64,000 nt of DNA, from NCBI GenBank assembly GCA_022826345.1, contig JAJDVB010000205.1:37823-101822 (forward strand), in the 5' to 3' direction. The position numbers and the translations under genes are program-made. Below, piece after piece: positions 34,313 through 42,679 of the stretch (position 1 is the first letter of the stretch; every line of letters begins with the position of its first letter). The notes under the pieces were generated by a model, which ran no database searches, was not told where the DNA came from, and saw only the letters and a list, made by a program, of their open reading frames with translations. Source of the stretch: Alphaproteobacteria bacterium (GTDB lineage Bacteria > Pseudomonadota > Alphaproteobacteria > UBA828).

Positions 34313-36031
34313 ATGTCCGTCGTCCCCGCCGCCCGTGGTCATCACTACGTCGTCAGCACGGGCCACGAGCTTGCGACACTCGCAGCGTTCGAGGCGCTGG
34401 AGAACGGCGGCAACGCGATCGACGCGGGCGTCGCCGCGATCCTGACCCTCGGCGTGGTCTACAGCGACCAAGTGAGTGTGGCCGGGGTCGCGCCGATGAT
34501 CGTCCGCCTCGCCGAGACCGGCGAGATCGTCACGATCACCGGAGTCGGCGGCTGGCCGCAGGCGCTCGATCCCGATGCGTTTATCGAGCGCCACAGTGGC
34601 GCGATCCCGCTCGGGGTCCGGCGTACCGTGGTGCCGGCCGCGCCCGATGCCTGCATCCAGGCGCTGGAGCGCTGGGGCACCATGTGCTTCCGCGACGTGG
34701 CGGCGCGCGCGGTGCGCTACGCATCCAGGGGCTTCGCCCGCCACCCCGTCATGCTCGACTATGTGCGCCGGTACGCCGACGACATGCGGCACTGGCCGGA
34801 CAACGTGGCCATCTGGATGCCGGGCGGCGAGGTCCCCGCCCCCGGCGACAGGCTCGTTCAAGCCGACCTCGGCCGCGTCCTGCAGTTCCTATGCGACGAG
34901 GAGCGCGCGGCCGGCGGCGACCGCATGGCGGGACTCGCGGCGGTGCGCAGGGCGTTCTACCGCGGCGACGTGGCAAGCCTGATCCTCGCGCACCAGCGCG
35001 AGAACGACGGGCTGCTCTCGGCCGAGGATCTGGAGTCGTTCCGCTGCCAGGTGCTCCCCTCGGTCGCGCGCCGCTTCCGGTTCAACGGCGAGGAGGTCGA
35101 GGTGCACACCTGCGGCGCATGGTGCCAGGGCCCGTTCCTGCTCGAAGCGCTCTCGATCGCGGAGGCTGCCGACATCTCCGCGCTCGGATACGGCACCGAC
35201 GGCTACCTCCACGCGATCGCGGAGATGCTGAAGCTCGTGTTCGCCGACCGCGAGGGCTATCTGGGCGATCCGGACTTCGTGGACGTCCCCGTGGATGCAC
35301 TCGTCGGGCGGCCCTGGGCCTCCGAACGCTGCCGCGCGATCGACCCCTGGAACGCTTCGCCCGGGATGCCGCTGCCGGGCGGCATTCCCGGCCACACTCC
35401 GTTCGTGCCGGCGATCGCCGGCAGCGAAGAGCCGGTCGGACCGCCGCCCGACACGTCGATCGTCTGCGTCGTCGACAAGGAGGGGAACGGACTGTGCTCG
35501 ACCCCGTCCGACACGAGCTGGGATACCCCGGTGGTGCCCGGAGCGGGATTCGCGGTGTCGTCGCGCGGGGCGCAGTCGTGGGCGGTGCGGGGGCATCCGT
35601 CGTGCGTCGCGCCGGGCAAACGCCCCCGCCTCACTCCGAACCCCTGCCTCGTCCAGTCTCCGGGGCGCTGGATCATGCCGTTCGGCACCCCCGGCGGGGA
35701 CACCCAGATCCAGGCGAACCTGCAGACGCTGCTCAATCACCTGGCGTTCGGAATGGAGCTCCAGGACGCGGCCGAGGCGCCCCGCCTCGTCACCCACAGC
35801 CACCCCGACACCTTCGCGCCCCACGCCGCCCATCCCGGACTCCTCACGGTGGAAGGACGTATCGACGAATCCACGTGCGACCGGCTGGCCGCACGCGGTC
35901 ACCGCGTCGAGCGCCTCGACGACTGGACGCACTGGACGGGCGGGGTGTGCGCGGTCCGCAAGGACCTGGAGTCGGGCGAGCTTGAAGCCGCCGCCGACCC
36001 GCGGCGCTGGAGCCGCGCGATGGGGTGGTGA
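34313..36031 (+). CDS. ggt: gamma-glutamyltransferase family protein
   Basis: A 572-residue Ntn-hydrolase of the gamma-glutamyltranspeptidase family. The N-terminal part has ENGGNAIDAGVAAIL, the middle AEMLKLVFADREGYLGDPDF, and the processing site is GPPPDTSIVCVVDKEGNG, where Thr381 becomes the N-terminal nucleophile. Later conserved elements are TPNPCLV and FGTPGGDTQ. No signal peptide is visible, so it is probably cytoplasmic and may act on gamma-glutamyl amides or related acyl compounds. Its last 130 bp are duplicated at 38209-38338 beyond a low-GC island that begins just after the stop. Confidence 0.9.
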   Translation: MSVVPAARGHHYVVSTGHELATLAAFEALENGGNAIDAGVAAILTLGVVYSDQVSVAGVAPMIVRLAETGEIVTITGVGGWPQALDPDAFIERHSGAIPLGVRRTVVPAAPDACIQALERWGTMCFRDVAARAVRYASRGFARHPVMLDYVRRYADDMRHWPDNVAIWMPGGEVPAPGDRLVQADLGRVLQFLCDEERAAGGDRMAGLAAVRRAFYRGDVASLILAHQRENDGLLSAEDLESFRCQVLPSVARRFRFNGEEVEVHTCGAWCQGPFLLEALSIAEAADISALGYGTDGYLHAIAEMLKLVFADREGYLGDPDFVDVPVDALVGRPWASERCRAIDPWNASPGMPLPGGIPGHTPFVPAIAGSEEPVGPPPDTSIVCVVDKEGNGLCSTPSDTSWDTPVVPGAGFAVSSRGAQSWAVRGHPSCVAPGKRPRLTPNPCLVQSPGRWIMPFGTPGGDTQIQANLQTLLNHLAFGMELQDAAEAPRLVTHSHPDTFAPHAAHPGLLTVEGRIDESTCDRLAARGHRVERLDDWTHWTGGVCAVRKDLESGELEAAADPRRWSRAMGW

Positions 36032-36034
36032 CGC
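35905..36034 (+). repeat. ggt 3'-end direct repeat, copy A (within intact ggt)
   Basis: This 130-bp segment, ending three bases after the ggt stop codon, aligns without gaps to 38209-38338. There are six mismatches (about 95% identity), and all fall at third codon positions of synonymous codons. With copy B it brackets the low-GC two-gene island. Confidence 0.9.
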
Positions 36035-36189
36035 CACTGCTTCGACTCAAGGCGTGTCTTCATCCATTGGGAGATACTCGTGGCATCTCAGCCCAGACAG
36101 CCCCGAAATCGAATCACGAAGTCGCCGGGATGGAATGCTCCTTTTCATACTGGCAGACTTCCCCGATGCATATCTCGCCGAGACAGAAC

Positions 36190-36255
36190 ATGACGAATTC
36201 CGAAAAACCATCCGACCTGGACAGCCAAATCGTCGATTTGGTGCGCCAGTGTTGA
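36190..36255 (+). pseudogene. 5' piece of the first island gene, cut by an in-frame TGA
   Basis: An ATG at 36190 opens MTNSEKPSDLDSQIVDLVRQ then Cys and TGA (36253-36255). Translation in the same frame continues DEHRMPLLLSRLGG into the following gene. The joined product would have an N-terminal helix plus a PLLLSRLG motif, as expected for a LOTUS/OST-HTH-like domain, so the TGA looks like a nonsense mutation in an originally longer gene, or a short upstream frame. Confidence 0.45.
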
Positions 36256-36267
36256 GACGAGCACCGC

Positions 36268-36891
36268 ATGCCGCTGCTGCTGAGTAGGTTGGGAGGCGAA
36301 CGCAACGGCGACATCGCAAGAGAGGCGAAGGAGCAGGCCGGCAGTTTGGGAGCGTACCTGCGCTACCGACTGGCTGATCGTGTGCGGATGGTCCAACACA
36401 GCACCGAACGTGCCTTGATCGGGGCCATCCCGTCGGACGCTGACACGGGGGGAAGCGGGGATTTCGACACTCTGCTGGACCGGACACGCGGTCATACGAC
36501 GCAGACCGCCCGACGCTTCCTTCCCGCCTTCTGGGCGGGCTTTCGGAAACCCCTTCACGAGTCGAGTCGGCGATATATGAGGATCCAGGCACCTGTTCAT
36601 TTCCGGGACGACCTTGGCGACAACAAACCAGACGGATTCATCGAAATTCAATCCGAGCATGTCGTCGGTCCAGACGCCGAAGATACGGAGGTACAACATG
36701 AGATCGAGGCATGGCTCGCGAACAATGGACTCAACCCGACGTCATTCCTGGTGACCCGCACCACAGAATCCGCACAACTACCATCCCACGACCTGCTCGG
36801 GCGATTGCTCGTCGCCCTGGATGCTGACGACCTCAAGCGGTTGTCCATGCCTCTCGATATCGTCAACAAGCTGAGACGTCATCCGCTTTGA
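36268..36891 (+). CDS. island protein 1, unknown function, possible LOTUS-like N-terminus
   Basis: A 207-residue protein from the ATG at 36268. Its first 60 residues (MPLLLSRLGG, GSLGAYLRYRLADRVRMVQH, ALIGAIP) look like the end of a LOTUS/OST-HTH-type winged-helix domain; the missing first helix is encoded just upstream behind an in-frame TGA. The rest (FRKPLHESSRRY, DGFIEIQSEHVV, LPSHDLLGRLLVALDADDLK) matches nothing I know. Base composition is clearly lower in GC than the flanks, a sign of transfer. It overlaps the next gene by 4 nt, so the two proteins probably act together. Confidence 0.65.
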   Translation: MPLLLSRLGGERNGDIAREAKEQAGSLGAYLRYRLADRVRMVQHSTERALIGAIPSDADTGGSGDFDTLLDRTRGHTTQTARRFLPAFWAGFRKPLHESSRRYMRIQAPVHFRDDLGDNKPDGFIEIQSEHVVGPDAEDTEVQHEIEAWLANNGLNPTSFLVTRTTESAQLPSHDLLGRLLVALDADDLKRLSMPLDIVNKLRRHPL

Positions 36892-37787
36892 AGCCTCGGG
36901 TTCTTGCCGCCGCCGCTGGAGTCCCGCCTGAAATCGGCGACGTGTTCGTCGCGGGCTTCGTCAAGACACTGCCCATCATGTCATGGCTGCCGCTGGCTCG
37001 ATCGCAAAGCTACACGTACTCCTATACGAATGTCCTTTATCGGAGGCTCGCCGAAAAGCTGAGAACACGCGAACCGCCGGACCGTCGCAGTCTGTTGAAC
37101 AATGCGAATCTCCTCCTGCTGTATCTCGACAAGAGGGACGGAAGCGAATCGGAGATTTTCGCAAGATTCGGCACCGAAGCTCTGGTCGCTCCGATGAGAT
37201 TTCCCGATCTCGAGCGGATGCCCCTGCTGACGGGAAACCAGAAGCGAAAGGCCGCCAACGGTTTGATTCGGGAAGGGAGACGAGCACTCGGAAAAGCACG
37301 GAAGTTACTCTCCATAATCGCGGAAGAAGTCTCAAATCGCGACAACAGGACATGCCTTCTCTTGCCGCCAAAGAATTTCGGCAATGGAATGGATACCGTA
37401 TTCGATTGTGTACGCGATGCCTCGTTGGCCGGAGACGATAGCGGGGAATTCAAGAATCGACTGCGCGCCGTTTCCCGGTTACTTCGCACGCAACGCAGAG
37501 GTAACCGTGAGTATTTCGTAGGACGACGTGGCCTGGTGTTCAGGAGCCCGGGAAAGGCCGGCGCACGGCATGGCTTGGCACCGGATTGGAAATCACCGGG
37601 CGATCACGATGCCTCCTGCGTGATCCGTGGACGACTGAGGTTCGGAGCGTCCTACGACCCTGAATTTCACTACGACTGCGACATACTCGACGATGGAGAC
37701 CGGATTTATCCGAACTGCCACGGCACCAGGAGCGTATCCCGCAAGCGAGCCTACGTGAATATCGCGCCGAACAACAACGTGAGATAA
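36888..37787 (+). CDS. island protein 2, unknown function
   Basis: A 299-residue basic protein starting at TTG (36888), whose start overlaps the stop of island protein 1 (TTGA). Visible features are an N-terminal hydrophobic stretch VFVAGFVKTLPIMSWLPLAR, a helical basic middle (RKAANGLIREGRRALGKARK) and a C-terminal end with HYDCDILDDGDRIYPNCHGT, which has acidic residues, Cys and His that could bind metal. I recognise no family. Its atypical composition and location in a bracketed insertion suggest an accessory function such as defence or a nucleic-acid enzyme, but nothing proves it. Confidence 0.65.
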   Translation: MKPRVLAAAAGVPPEIGDVFVAGFVKTLPIMSWLPLARSQSYTYSYTNVLYRRLAEKLRTREPPDRRSLLNNANLLLLYLDKRDGSESEIFARFGTEALVAPMRFPDLERMPLLTGNQKRKAANGLIREGRRALGKARKLLSIIAEEVSNRDNRTCLLLPPKNFGNGMDTVFDCVRDASLAGDDSGEFKNRLRAVSRLLRTQRRGNREYFVGRRGLVFRSPGKAGARHGLAPDWKSPGDHDASCVIRGRLRFGASYDPEFHYDCDILDDGDRIYPNCHGTRSVSRKRAYVNIAPNNNVR

Positions 37788-37791
37788 AAAT

Positions 37792-37823
37792 AATGGGCCG
37801 CAGGCATGTAGCCCCGGCCCATT
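37792..37823 (+). terminator. hairpin after the island operon
   Basis: AATGGGCCG (37792-37800) and CGGCCCATT (37815-37823) pair over 9 bp around a 14-base loop, starting 5 bp after the stop codon of island protein 2 and followed by GTTC. A terminator role is likely, though the T-run is poor. Confidence 0.55.
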
Positions 37824-38208
37824 GTTCAGTCGTTGCTGAGGTTAGCGACGGGTGCGAATGTCTCCCAGAAAATCTGCAACTCTCATCCCGTCTCCACGCC
37901 TTTAGGCCAAGATAGCTAACGAGGAGAGGACGGGCCCGTCCCGATCCTCGCTCTGGCCTCTTGACCGCGTTCCTCGGACGGCGCAACGTGAGCCGATGCC
38001 GAGAAACTCCGCCGAGGGAATCTCCGCTCCGTAATGGAGCTTCGATATCCGCGCGAAACCGGACATGAGGTTGCTTGGATGGCGCTGAAATGTCAAGAGA
38101 AAACGACCGCCAAGGCACTGAAGTCGCATGACGGCGCATCGACTCCGCACCAGCGAATGGCCGCAATGTGCCGGCAATTCGCCAGCGTGTCGAGCCGGTT
38201 TGCCACCA
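37824..38208. other. non-coding tail of the island
   Basis: Between the terminator-like hairpin and the second ggt repeat I find no convincing gene on either strand. Composition drifts back to that of the chromosome. No integrase, tRNA fragment or transposase remnant is seen. The last 30 bp before 38209 show weak similarity to the ggt sequence upstream of copy A, suggesting decayed ggt coding sequence. Confidence 0.45.
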
Positions 38209-38335
38209 CGTCGAGCGCCTCGACGACTGGACGCACTGGACGGGCGGGGTGTGCGCGGTGCGCAAGGACCTGGAGTCGGGTGAGCTCGAAGCGGCCGCCG
38301 ACCCGCGACGCTGGAGTCGCGCGATGGGGTGGTGA
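38209..38335 (+). pseudogene. 3' remnant of a second ggt gene (repeat copy B)
   Basis: In the ggt frame this piece still encodes VERLDDWTHWTGGVCAVRKD then LESGELEAAADPRRWSRAMG, Trp and the TGA stop, identical in protein sequence to the end of the intact ggt although six codons differ silently. No start or upstream coding part survives. Either it is the displaced original 3' end of ggt after insertion of the island, or the end of a lost tandem copy. Confidence 0.85.
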
Positions 38336-38555
38336 CGCTGCTTCCCGAGGTGATTTCGCGTATAAGCGGTGAGGCAAGCGCGTCGATGCGGCGTGCGCCG
38401 CCACGGAGACGGAAGCTCCACGCGCCATGACAAGCGGGCGTCGGTTCGCACCGGAAGGAACCGCGCCGGCACAGACAGCGAATACGCGCACCGGTTCGCG
38501 GATCGGACACCCACCGATCGAATCGATTCGCGCAACCGCGCTCCGGGAGGAAAAC

Positions 38556-39479
38556 ATGGGCAAGGCGAAGAAGGCGAAGGCAGCCGGAGGGAGCGCCGCC
38601 AGGGCGGCGTCCGGGAAGGCGAAGCGGGCGCCCGCGGCCGCAAGCGCCGACGCAGCGAAGGGGAACGGCAGCGACGGGCCGGCGCCTCGCCCGGCGAAGA
38701 TCAAGAACAAGCGCTACGAGAATGAGCTGTTCAGGCTCCAGCTCGAGCTGGTGAAACTGATCGAATGGGTCAAGCACGAAGGGCTCAAGGTGGTGGTCAT
38801 TTTCGAAGGGCGCGACGCGGCCGGCAAGGGCGGCGTCATCAAGCGCATCTCCCAGCACCTGAGCCCGCGCCTGTGCCGGGTCGTCGCCCTGCAGACCCCG
38901 ACCGAGCGCGAGAAGACCCAGTGGTATTTCCAGCGCTACGTGGCGCACCTGCCGGCGGCGGGCGAGATGGTCCTGTTCGATCGGAGCTGGTACAACCGCG
39001 CCGGCGTCGAGCGGGTGATGGGCTTCTGCACCGACGAAGAGCACCGCGAGTTCCTGCGCACCTGCCCGGAGTTCGAGCGCATGCTCGTGCGTTCCGGCAT
39101 CATCCTCGTCAAGTACTGGTTCTCCATCTCCGACGAGGAGCAGGAGCGCCGGTTCCAGAGCCGGCTCACGGAGGACCACAAGCGCTGGAAGCTGAGCCCG
39201 ATGGACCTGGAGTCCCGGCGGCGCTGGGTCGACTACTCCAAGGCGAAGGACGAGATGTTCGCGCACACCGACATCAAGCAGGCGCCGTGGTACGTAGTGG
39301 ATGCGGACGTGAAGAAGCACGCTCGGCTGAACTGCATCAGCCACCTGCTGAGCATGATTCCCTACGAGGACCTGACACCGGAGCCGATCGAGCTGCCGAA
39401 GCGCGCCGAGGCCGGTGCGTACGTGCGCCCGCCCTTCTCCGACCAGACGCTGGTGCCCGCGACCTATCCCGGAGAGTAA
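38556..39479 (+). CDS. ppk2: polyphosphate kinase 2 (PPK2, single-domain)
   Basis: A 307-residue kinase that moves phosphate between polyphosphate and nucleotides. A Lys/Ala-rich N-terminal tail (1-50) precedes the core: Walker A EGRDAAGKGG with Lys91, RVVALQTPTEREKTQWYFQR, Walker B FDRSWYNRAG with Asp142, and the lid TEDHKRWKLSPMD. The size and lid sequence fit class I PPK2, which usually phosphorylates nucleoside diphosphates. The start at 38556 is fixed by GGGAGG 5 nt upstream. It begins 218 bp after the ggt remnant and is probably monocistronic. Confidence 0.95.
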   Translation: MGKAKKAKAAGGSAARAASGKAKRAPAAASADAAKGNGSDGPAPRPAKIKNKRYENELFRLQLELVKLIEWVKHEGLKVVVIFEGRDAAGKGGVIKRISQHLSPRLCRVVALQTPTEREKTQWYFQRYVAHLPAAGEMVLFDRSWYNRAGVERVMGFCTDEEHREFLRTCPEFERMLVRSGIILVKYWFSISDEEQERRFQSRLTEDHKRWKLSPMDLESRRRWVDYSKAKDEMFAHTDIKQAPWYVVDADVKKHARLNCISHLLSMIPYEDLTPEPIELPKRAEAGAYVRPPFSDQTLVPATYPGE

Positions 39480-39510
39480 GGGGGCGGCACGCGGCCGACG
39501 GGCGCGGGCC

Positions 39511-40200
39511 TCATGCCGGCTCGTCCACCCGCGCCTCGTCCGCCTCCGCCTCGTCCACCTCCAGCACCGGCGGCGGACAGTCGAGGTGGTCGATCCACGC
39601 GGCCAGCGTGAGCAGCGGTTCGCGCCCGGTGCGCATCGCGTGGCCCTGGCCGCTCGCGTGGAAGATCCATTCGCCGGGCCGGCGGCGCCGCCACGGCTCG
39701 CCGTCGCGCTTCCACTCCGCCTCCCCCGAGATGACGTGATAGACCTCCGACGCCTTGTGGCGGTGCAGCGGATACAGGACGCGGGGTGCCTGCAGCGTGA
39801 ACGCCACGAGCACCTTCGGGTTCGCGAACGGCGCCTGGTAGCCGCTGCGCGGCGGCGGGCCCGGCATCGACAGCATGGACGTCGCGTAGCCCGCGACCAG
39901 CCCGTCCGCCCCTTCGCCCCGCCCGTAGGGCGCGATCCATCGCAGGTGCGGCGACGCCGAGGCCAGCGCGCCGGCAAGCATCCGCTCGCGTGATGTGGTC
40001 GCGGCCCGCACCGCCGCTTCCAGGAAACCCGAGACGGCCGGTGTGTGTGCGGGCTCGACGGCATCGAGGGCGCAGGGGAACGGCGTGCTCAGCAATTTGT
40101 CCAGGATGGCCGTCTCCGGACACTCGGAAACCGCGTTCCGGGCTGCGTGACGGACCGCGGCGCGAGTGGCCGACAGCAACAGATCGATCGTCGAGGGCAT
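39511..40200 (-). CDS. dimethylsulfoniopropionate lyase-like cupin protein
   Basis: A 229-residue protein with a helical N-terminal half and a C-terminal cupin: YPLHRHKASEVYHVISGEAEW, then RPGEWIFHASGQGHAMRTG and a hydrophobic end. The HxHxxxE..Y and later His pattern, with Trp-rich ending, is that of the cupin DMSP lyases (DddL/DddQ type and relatives), which split DMSP into dimethyl sulfide and acrylate using a metal. Not all family members have this activity. The start at 40200 is the shortest that keeps the helical domain; its ribosome-binding site is weak. It is convergent with ppk2. Confidence 0.75.
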   Translation of the reverse strand: MPSTIDLLLSATRAAVRHAARNAVSECPETAILDKLLSTPFPCALDAVEPAHTPAVSGFLEAAVRAATTSRERMLAGALASASPHLRWIAPYGRGEGADGLVAGYATSMLSMPGPPPRSGYQAPFANPKVLVAFTLQAPRVLYPLHRHKASEVYHVISGEAEWKRDGEPWRRRRPGEWIFHASGQGHAMRTGREPLLTLAAWIDHLDCPPPVLEVDEAEADEARVDEPA

Positions 40201-40327
40201 GAAAGCGTCCGTGCTCGGGGAGACTCGTGGGGCGCGAATCATAGCCAAGTTTCGCGCGTTTTGATCCTGAATGCCTCCAATCCGCGCGGCTGTCGAGGCC
40301 ATGCGGAGATTCGAGGTCGACGAGCTC

Positions 40328-42679
40328 TCAGCGAAGCACCGTGATCGGCTCCATGACGCTGCTCCGTGCCGTGACCCGCCCGATGAGGGCGGTCGCCGGA
40401 TAGCCGAGCGCGCGCAGCTCCTCCACGCACGCCTCGGCCTGATCTTCGGGCACGGATGCGAGCAGGCCGCCCGCGGTCTGCGGATCGAAGAGCAGCGGCC
40501 ACCGCGGATCGCTCGCGATCTCGTCGGGATCGCGCACCGCGCGGCGAAGGCGCAGGTTCTGCGGCTGCAGCGAGCTGGTGATGCCGGCGGCGACGGTGTC
40601 GAGAGCGCCGGGGAGCGCCGGAATCGCCGCGAGATCGAGCTCCACGTCGACGCCGGACGCGCGAACCATCTCGACCAGGTGGCCGAGCAGACCGAATCCG
40701 GTGACGTCGGTGCAGGCGCTCGCGCCGCGCCGGTGCAGGCACTGGGCCCCGGCGAGGTTCGACTTCTGCATCGCTTCGAGCGCGGCCTCGATCCACGCCC
40801 CGCGCGCCTTGTGCCGCATGTGCGCGGCGAGGAGCGTGCCGGTCCCGAGCGGCTTGGTGACGACCAGCCGATCGCCCGGGTGCATGCCGCCCTTGCGCAG
40901 GATCGCGTCGCGGTCGATCAGCCCGGTGACCGCGAACCCGAGCGCCAGCTCCGCGCCCTCGCCCGTATGTCCGCCCACCAGCGCGGCGCCGGCTTCGCGC
41001 AGCACCTCGCCCGCGCCGGTCATCATCTGCCGCAGGGTGTCCTCGACCTGGGACTCGATACCGTGGGGCAGGGTCGCGATGGCGAGCGCGGTCTGCGGCT
41101 CGCCGCCCATCGCGTAGATGTCGCCGAGGCAGTGGTTGGCGGCGATGCGGCCGAAGAGCCAGGGGTCGTCGATCATCGCGCGGAACGAGTCGGCGGTGTG
41201 GACCGTCACCTTGCCGGGCGGAGTCTCCACCACCGCCGCGTCGTCGCGGTCCGCGAGCCCGAGCAGGACGTCGCCGCGCGCCGTCGTGCGGATGTCGCTC
41301 ATCACCCGCGCGAGCACCGTGGCGCCGACCTTGGCCCCACAGCCGCCGCAGCGCATCGCGCCGGCCGAAAGCTCCCTGATCGCGTCGTCCCCGGCGAGGC
41401 CGGGGGGGAGATCGGGCTTCGCCTCGGCGGCCATGTCGGGGAGCTCGGCGAACCTGCGCATGAACCGCCGGTCGATCCGGTCCTTCCATCGCCAGACCCA
41501 GTCCCCTTCGAGCACGAGCGCGCCGCCCCGGGTCGCGACCGCACGGCGGTCACCGGTGCTGACGAGGCTCAGGAAGCGGCGCTGGGGCGTGAACGGCTTC
41601 GGCGCCAGGCCGCGCAGCGCCCGGCGCAGGTTCGCCGCCAGCGGCGGGCCCTGCCGGACCGCGAACACCCCGGCCTTCTCACGGGGATGCGCGAGCACCG
41701 CGGCACAGTCTCCGGCCGCGAAGACGCCGGGGTGGGAGGTGGATTCGAGGGTGGGATGCACGGCGACGAAGCCGTTCTCGTCGGTGGCGAGCCCGGACTC
41801 CGCGAGCCAGGCCTGCGCGCCGGCCGCGGTGACCCAGAGCACCTCGTCGAGCTCGTGCATGACGCCGCCGGCGGTGTGGAGCACGCAGGGATATCCGGTC
41901 CCGTAGCTCGTCCCGTCCCCGGCGCCGATCCGCGCCCCGCCGGTGAGGCCGGCGGCGTGCAGCGCCCCCGGAGTGACGCGGTCGATCCGTGCACCGAGAT
42001 GCACCCGCACGCCGCGCCCGGCCAGCACGCGCGCGAACACGGCGCGGACCCCCGGCGGGCTGCGGGGCAGCACCTCGTCGGTGTCGGTGAAGAGATCGAA
42101 GCTCAGCCGGTCGGGGTTGCCGCCGGCCTCGCGCAACGCGGCGCGCAGTCCGTGCCGCATCGCGAGCACCATCTCGACACCGCCGGCGCCCGCCCCCACC
42201 ACCCCGATCCGCACCCGCGCCCCGGTGCCGAGCACCCGCTCGACGAGCGCGTTCCAGCGAGCGACGAAGCTGCCGATCGGCTTGACCGGCACCACCGAGC
42301 CCGCGGCTCCCGGAACGTCGTCCGTGCGCGGCGCGGAGCCGATGTCGATGGAGAGAACGTCGTACGGGACGGGAGGGCGGTTGCGGCAGAGCACCTTCTG
42401 CTCGACGAGATCGAGTCCGACCACCTCGTCGCGATAGAAGCGTGCGGCGGCGAAGCGGGTCAGGGGGCCGAGGTCGATGTGGATCTCGTCGCGGGTGTAG
42501 TGTCCGGCGACGTGGCCCGGGAGCATTCCGGAGTACGGCGTCTCGACGTCCCGGCAGATGAGGGTGACCCGCACCCCCGGCATCGGCTTCATCCCGAAGC
42601 GCCTGAGCACGATGACGTGGCTGTGCCCGCCGCCGACGAGCACGAGGTCCTTCACGATCGGGGTGGTGGCGGAGTTCAC
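40328..42679 (-). CDS. selD: NDH-2-like FAD oxidoreductase fused to selenide, water dikinase (SelD)
   Basis: A 783-residue fusion. Residues 1-400 are a two-dinucleotide-fold FAD/NAD(P) oxidoreductase (LVLVGGGHSHV, GVVGAGAGGVEMVLAMRHGL, GVFAAGDCAAV). Residues 430-783 are SelD, making selenophosphate from selenide and ATP; CGGCGAKVGAT contains the catalytic Cys447 and Lys450, and DPWLFGRIAANHCLGDIYAM and GGHTGEGAELALGF are nucleotide and metal sites. The fused reductase probably supplies reduced selenium. This architecture is known in cyanobacteria and some proteobacteria. No selA, selB, selU or tRNA-Sec gene is in view, so whether selenium enters protein or tRNA is open. Confidence 0.93.
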   Translation of the reverse strand: MNSATTPIVKDLVLVGGGHSHVIVLRRFGMKPMPGVRVTLICRDVETPYSGMLPGHVAGHYTRDEIHIDLGPLTRFAAARFYRDEVVGLDLVEQKVLCRNRPPVPYDVLSIDIGSAPRTDDVPGAAGSVVPVKPIGSFVARWNALVERVLGTGARVRIGVVGAGAGGVEMVLAMRHGLRAALREAGGNPDRLSFDLFTDTDEVLPRSPPGVRAVFARVLAGRGVRVHLGARIDRVTPGALHAAGLTGGARIGAGDGTSYGTGYPCVLHTAGGVMHELDEVLWVTAAGAQAWLAESGLATDENGFVAVHPTLESTSHPGVFAAGDCAAVLAHPREKAGVFAVRQGPPLAANLRRALRGLAPKPFTPQRRFLSLVSTGDRRAVATRGGALVLEGDWVWRWKDRIDRRFMRRFAELPDMAAEAKPDLPPGLAGDDAIRELSAGAMRCGGCGAKVGATVLARVMSDIRTTARGDVLLGLADRDDAAVVETPPGKVTVHTADSFRAMIDDPWLFGRIAANHCLGDIYAMGGEPQTALAIATLPHGIESQVEDTLRQMMTGAGEVLREAGAALVGGHTGEGAELALGFAVTGLIDRDAILRKGGMHPGDRLVVTKPLGTGTLLAAHMRHKARGAWIEAALEAMQKSNLAGAQCLHRRGASACTDVTGFGLLGHLVEMVRASGVDVELDLAAIPALPGALDTVAAGITSSLQPQNLRLRRAVRDPDEIASDPRWPLLFDPQTAGGLLASVPEDQAEACVEELRALGYPATALIGRVTARSSVMEPITVLR

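Noticed and set aside
36253..36300. Selenocysteine codon at the TGA of the first island gene
   Set aside because: Only about a 4-bp stem (AGCA/TGCT) can be drawn downstream; no convincing bacterial SECIS, so not claimed.
37902..40064. Long minus-strand frame across the ggt remnant, ppk2 and cupin region
   Set aside because: Runs antisense through ppk2 and out of frame through the cupin gene; no coherent protein.
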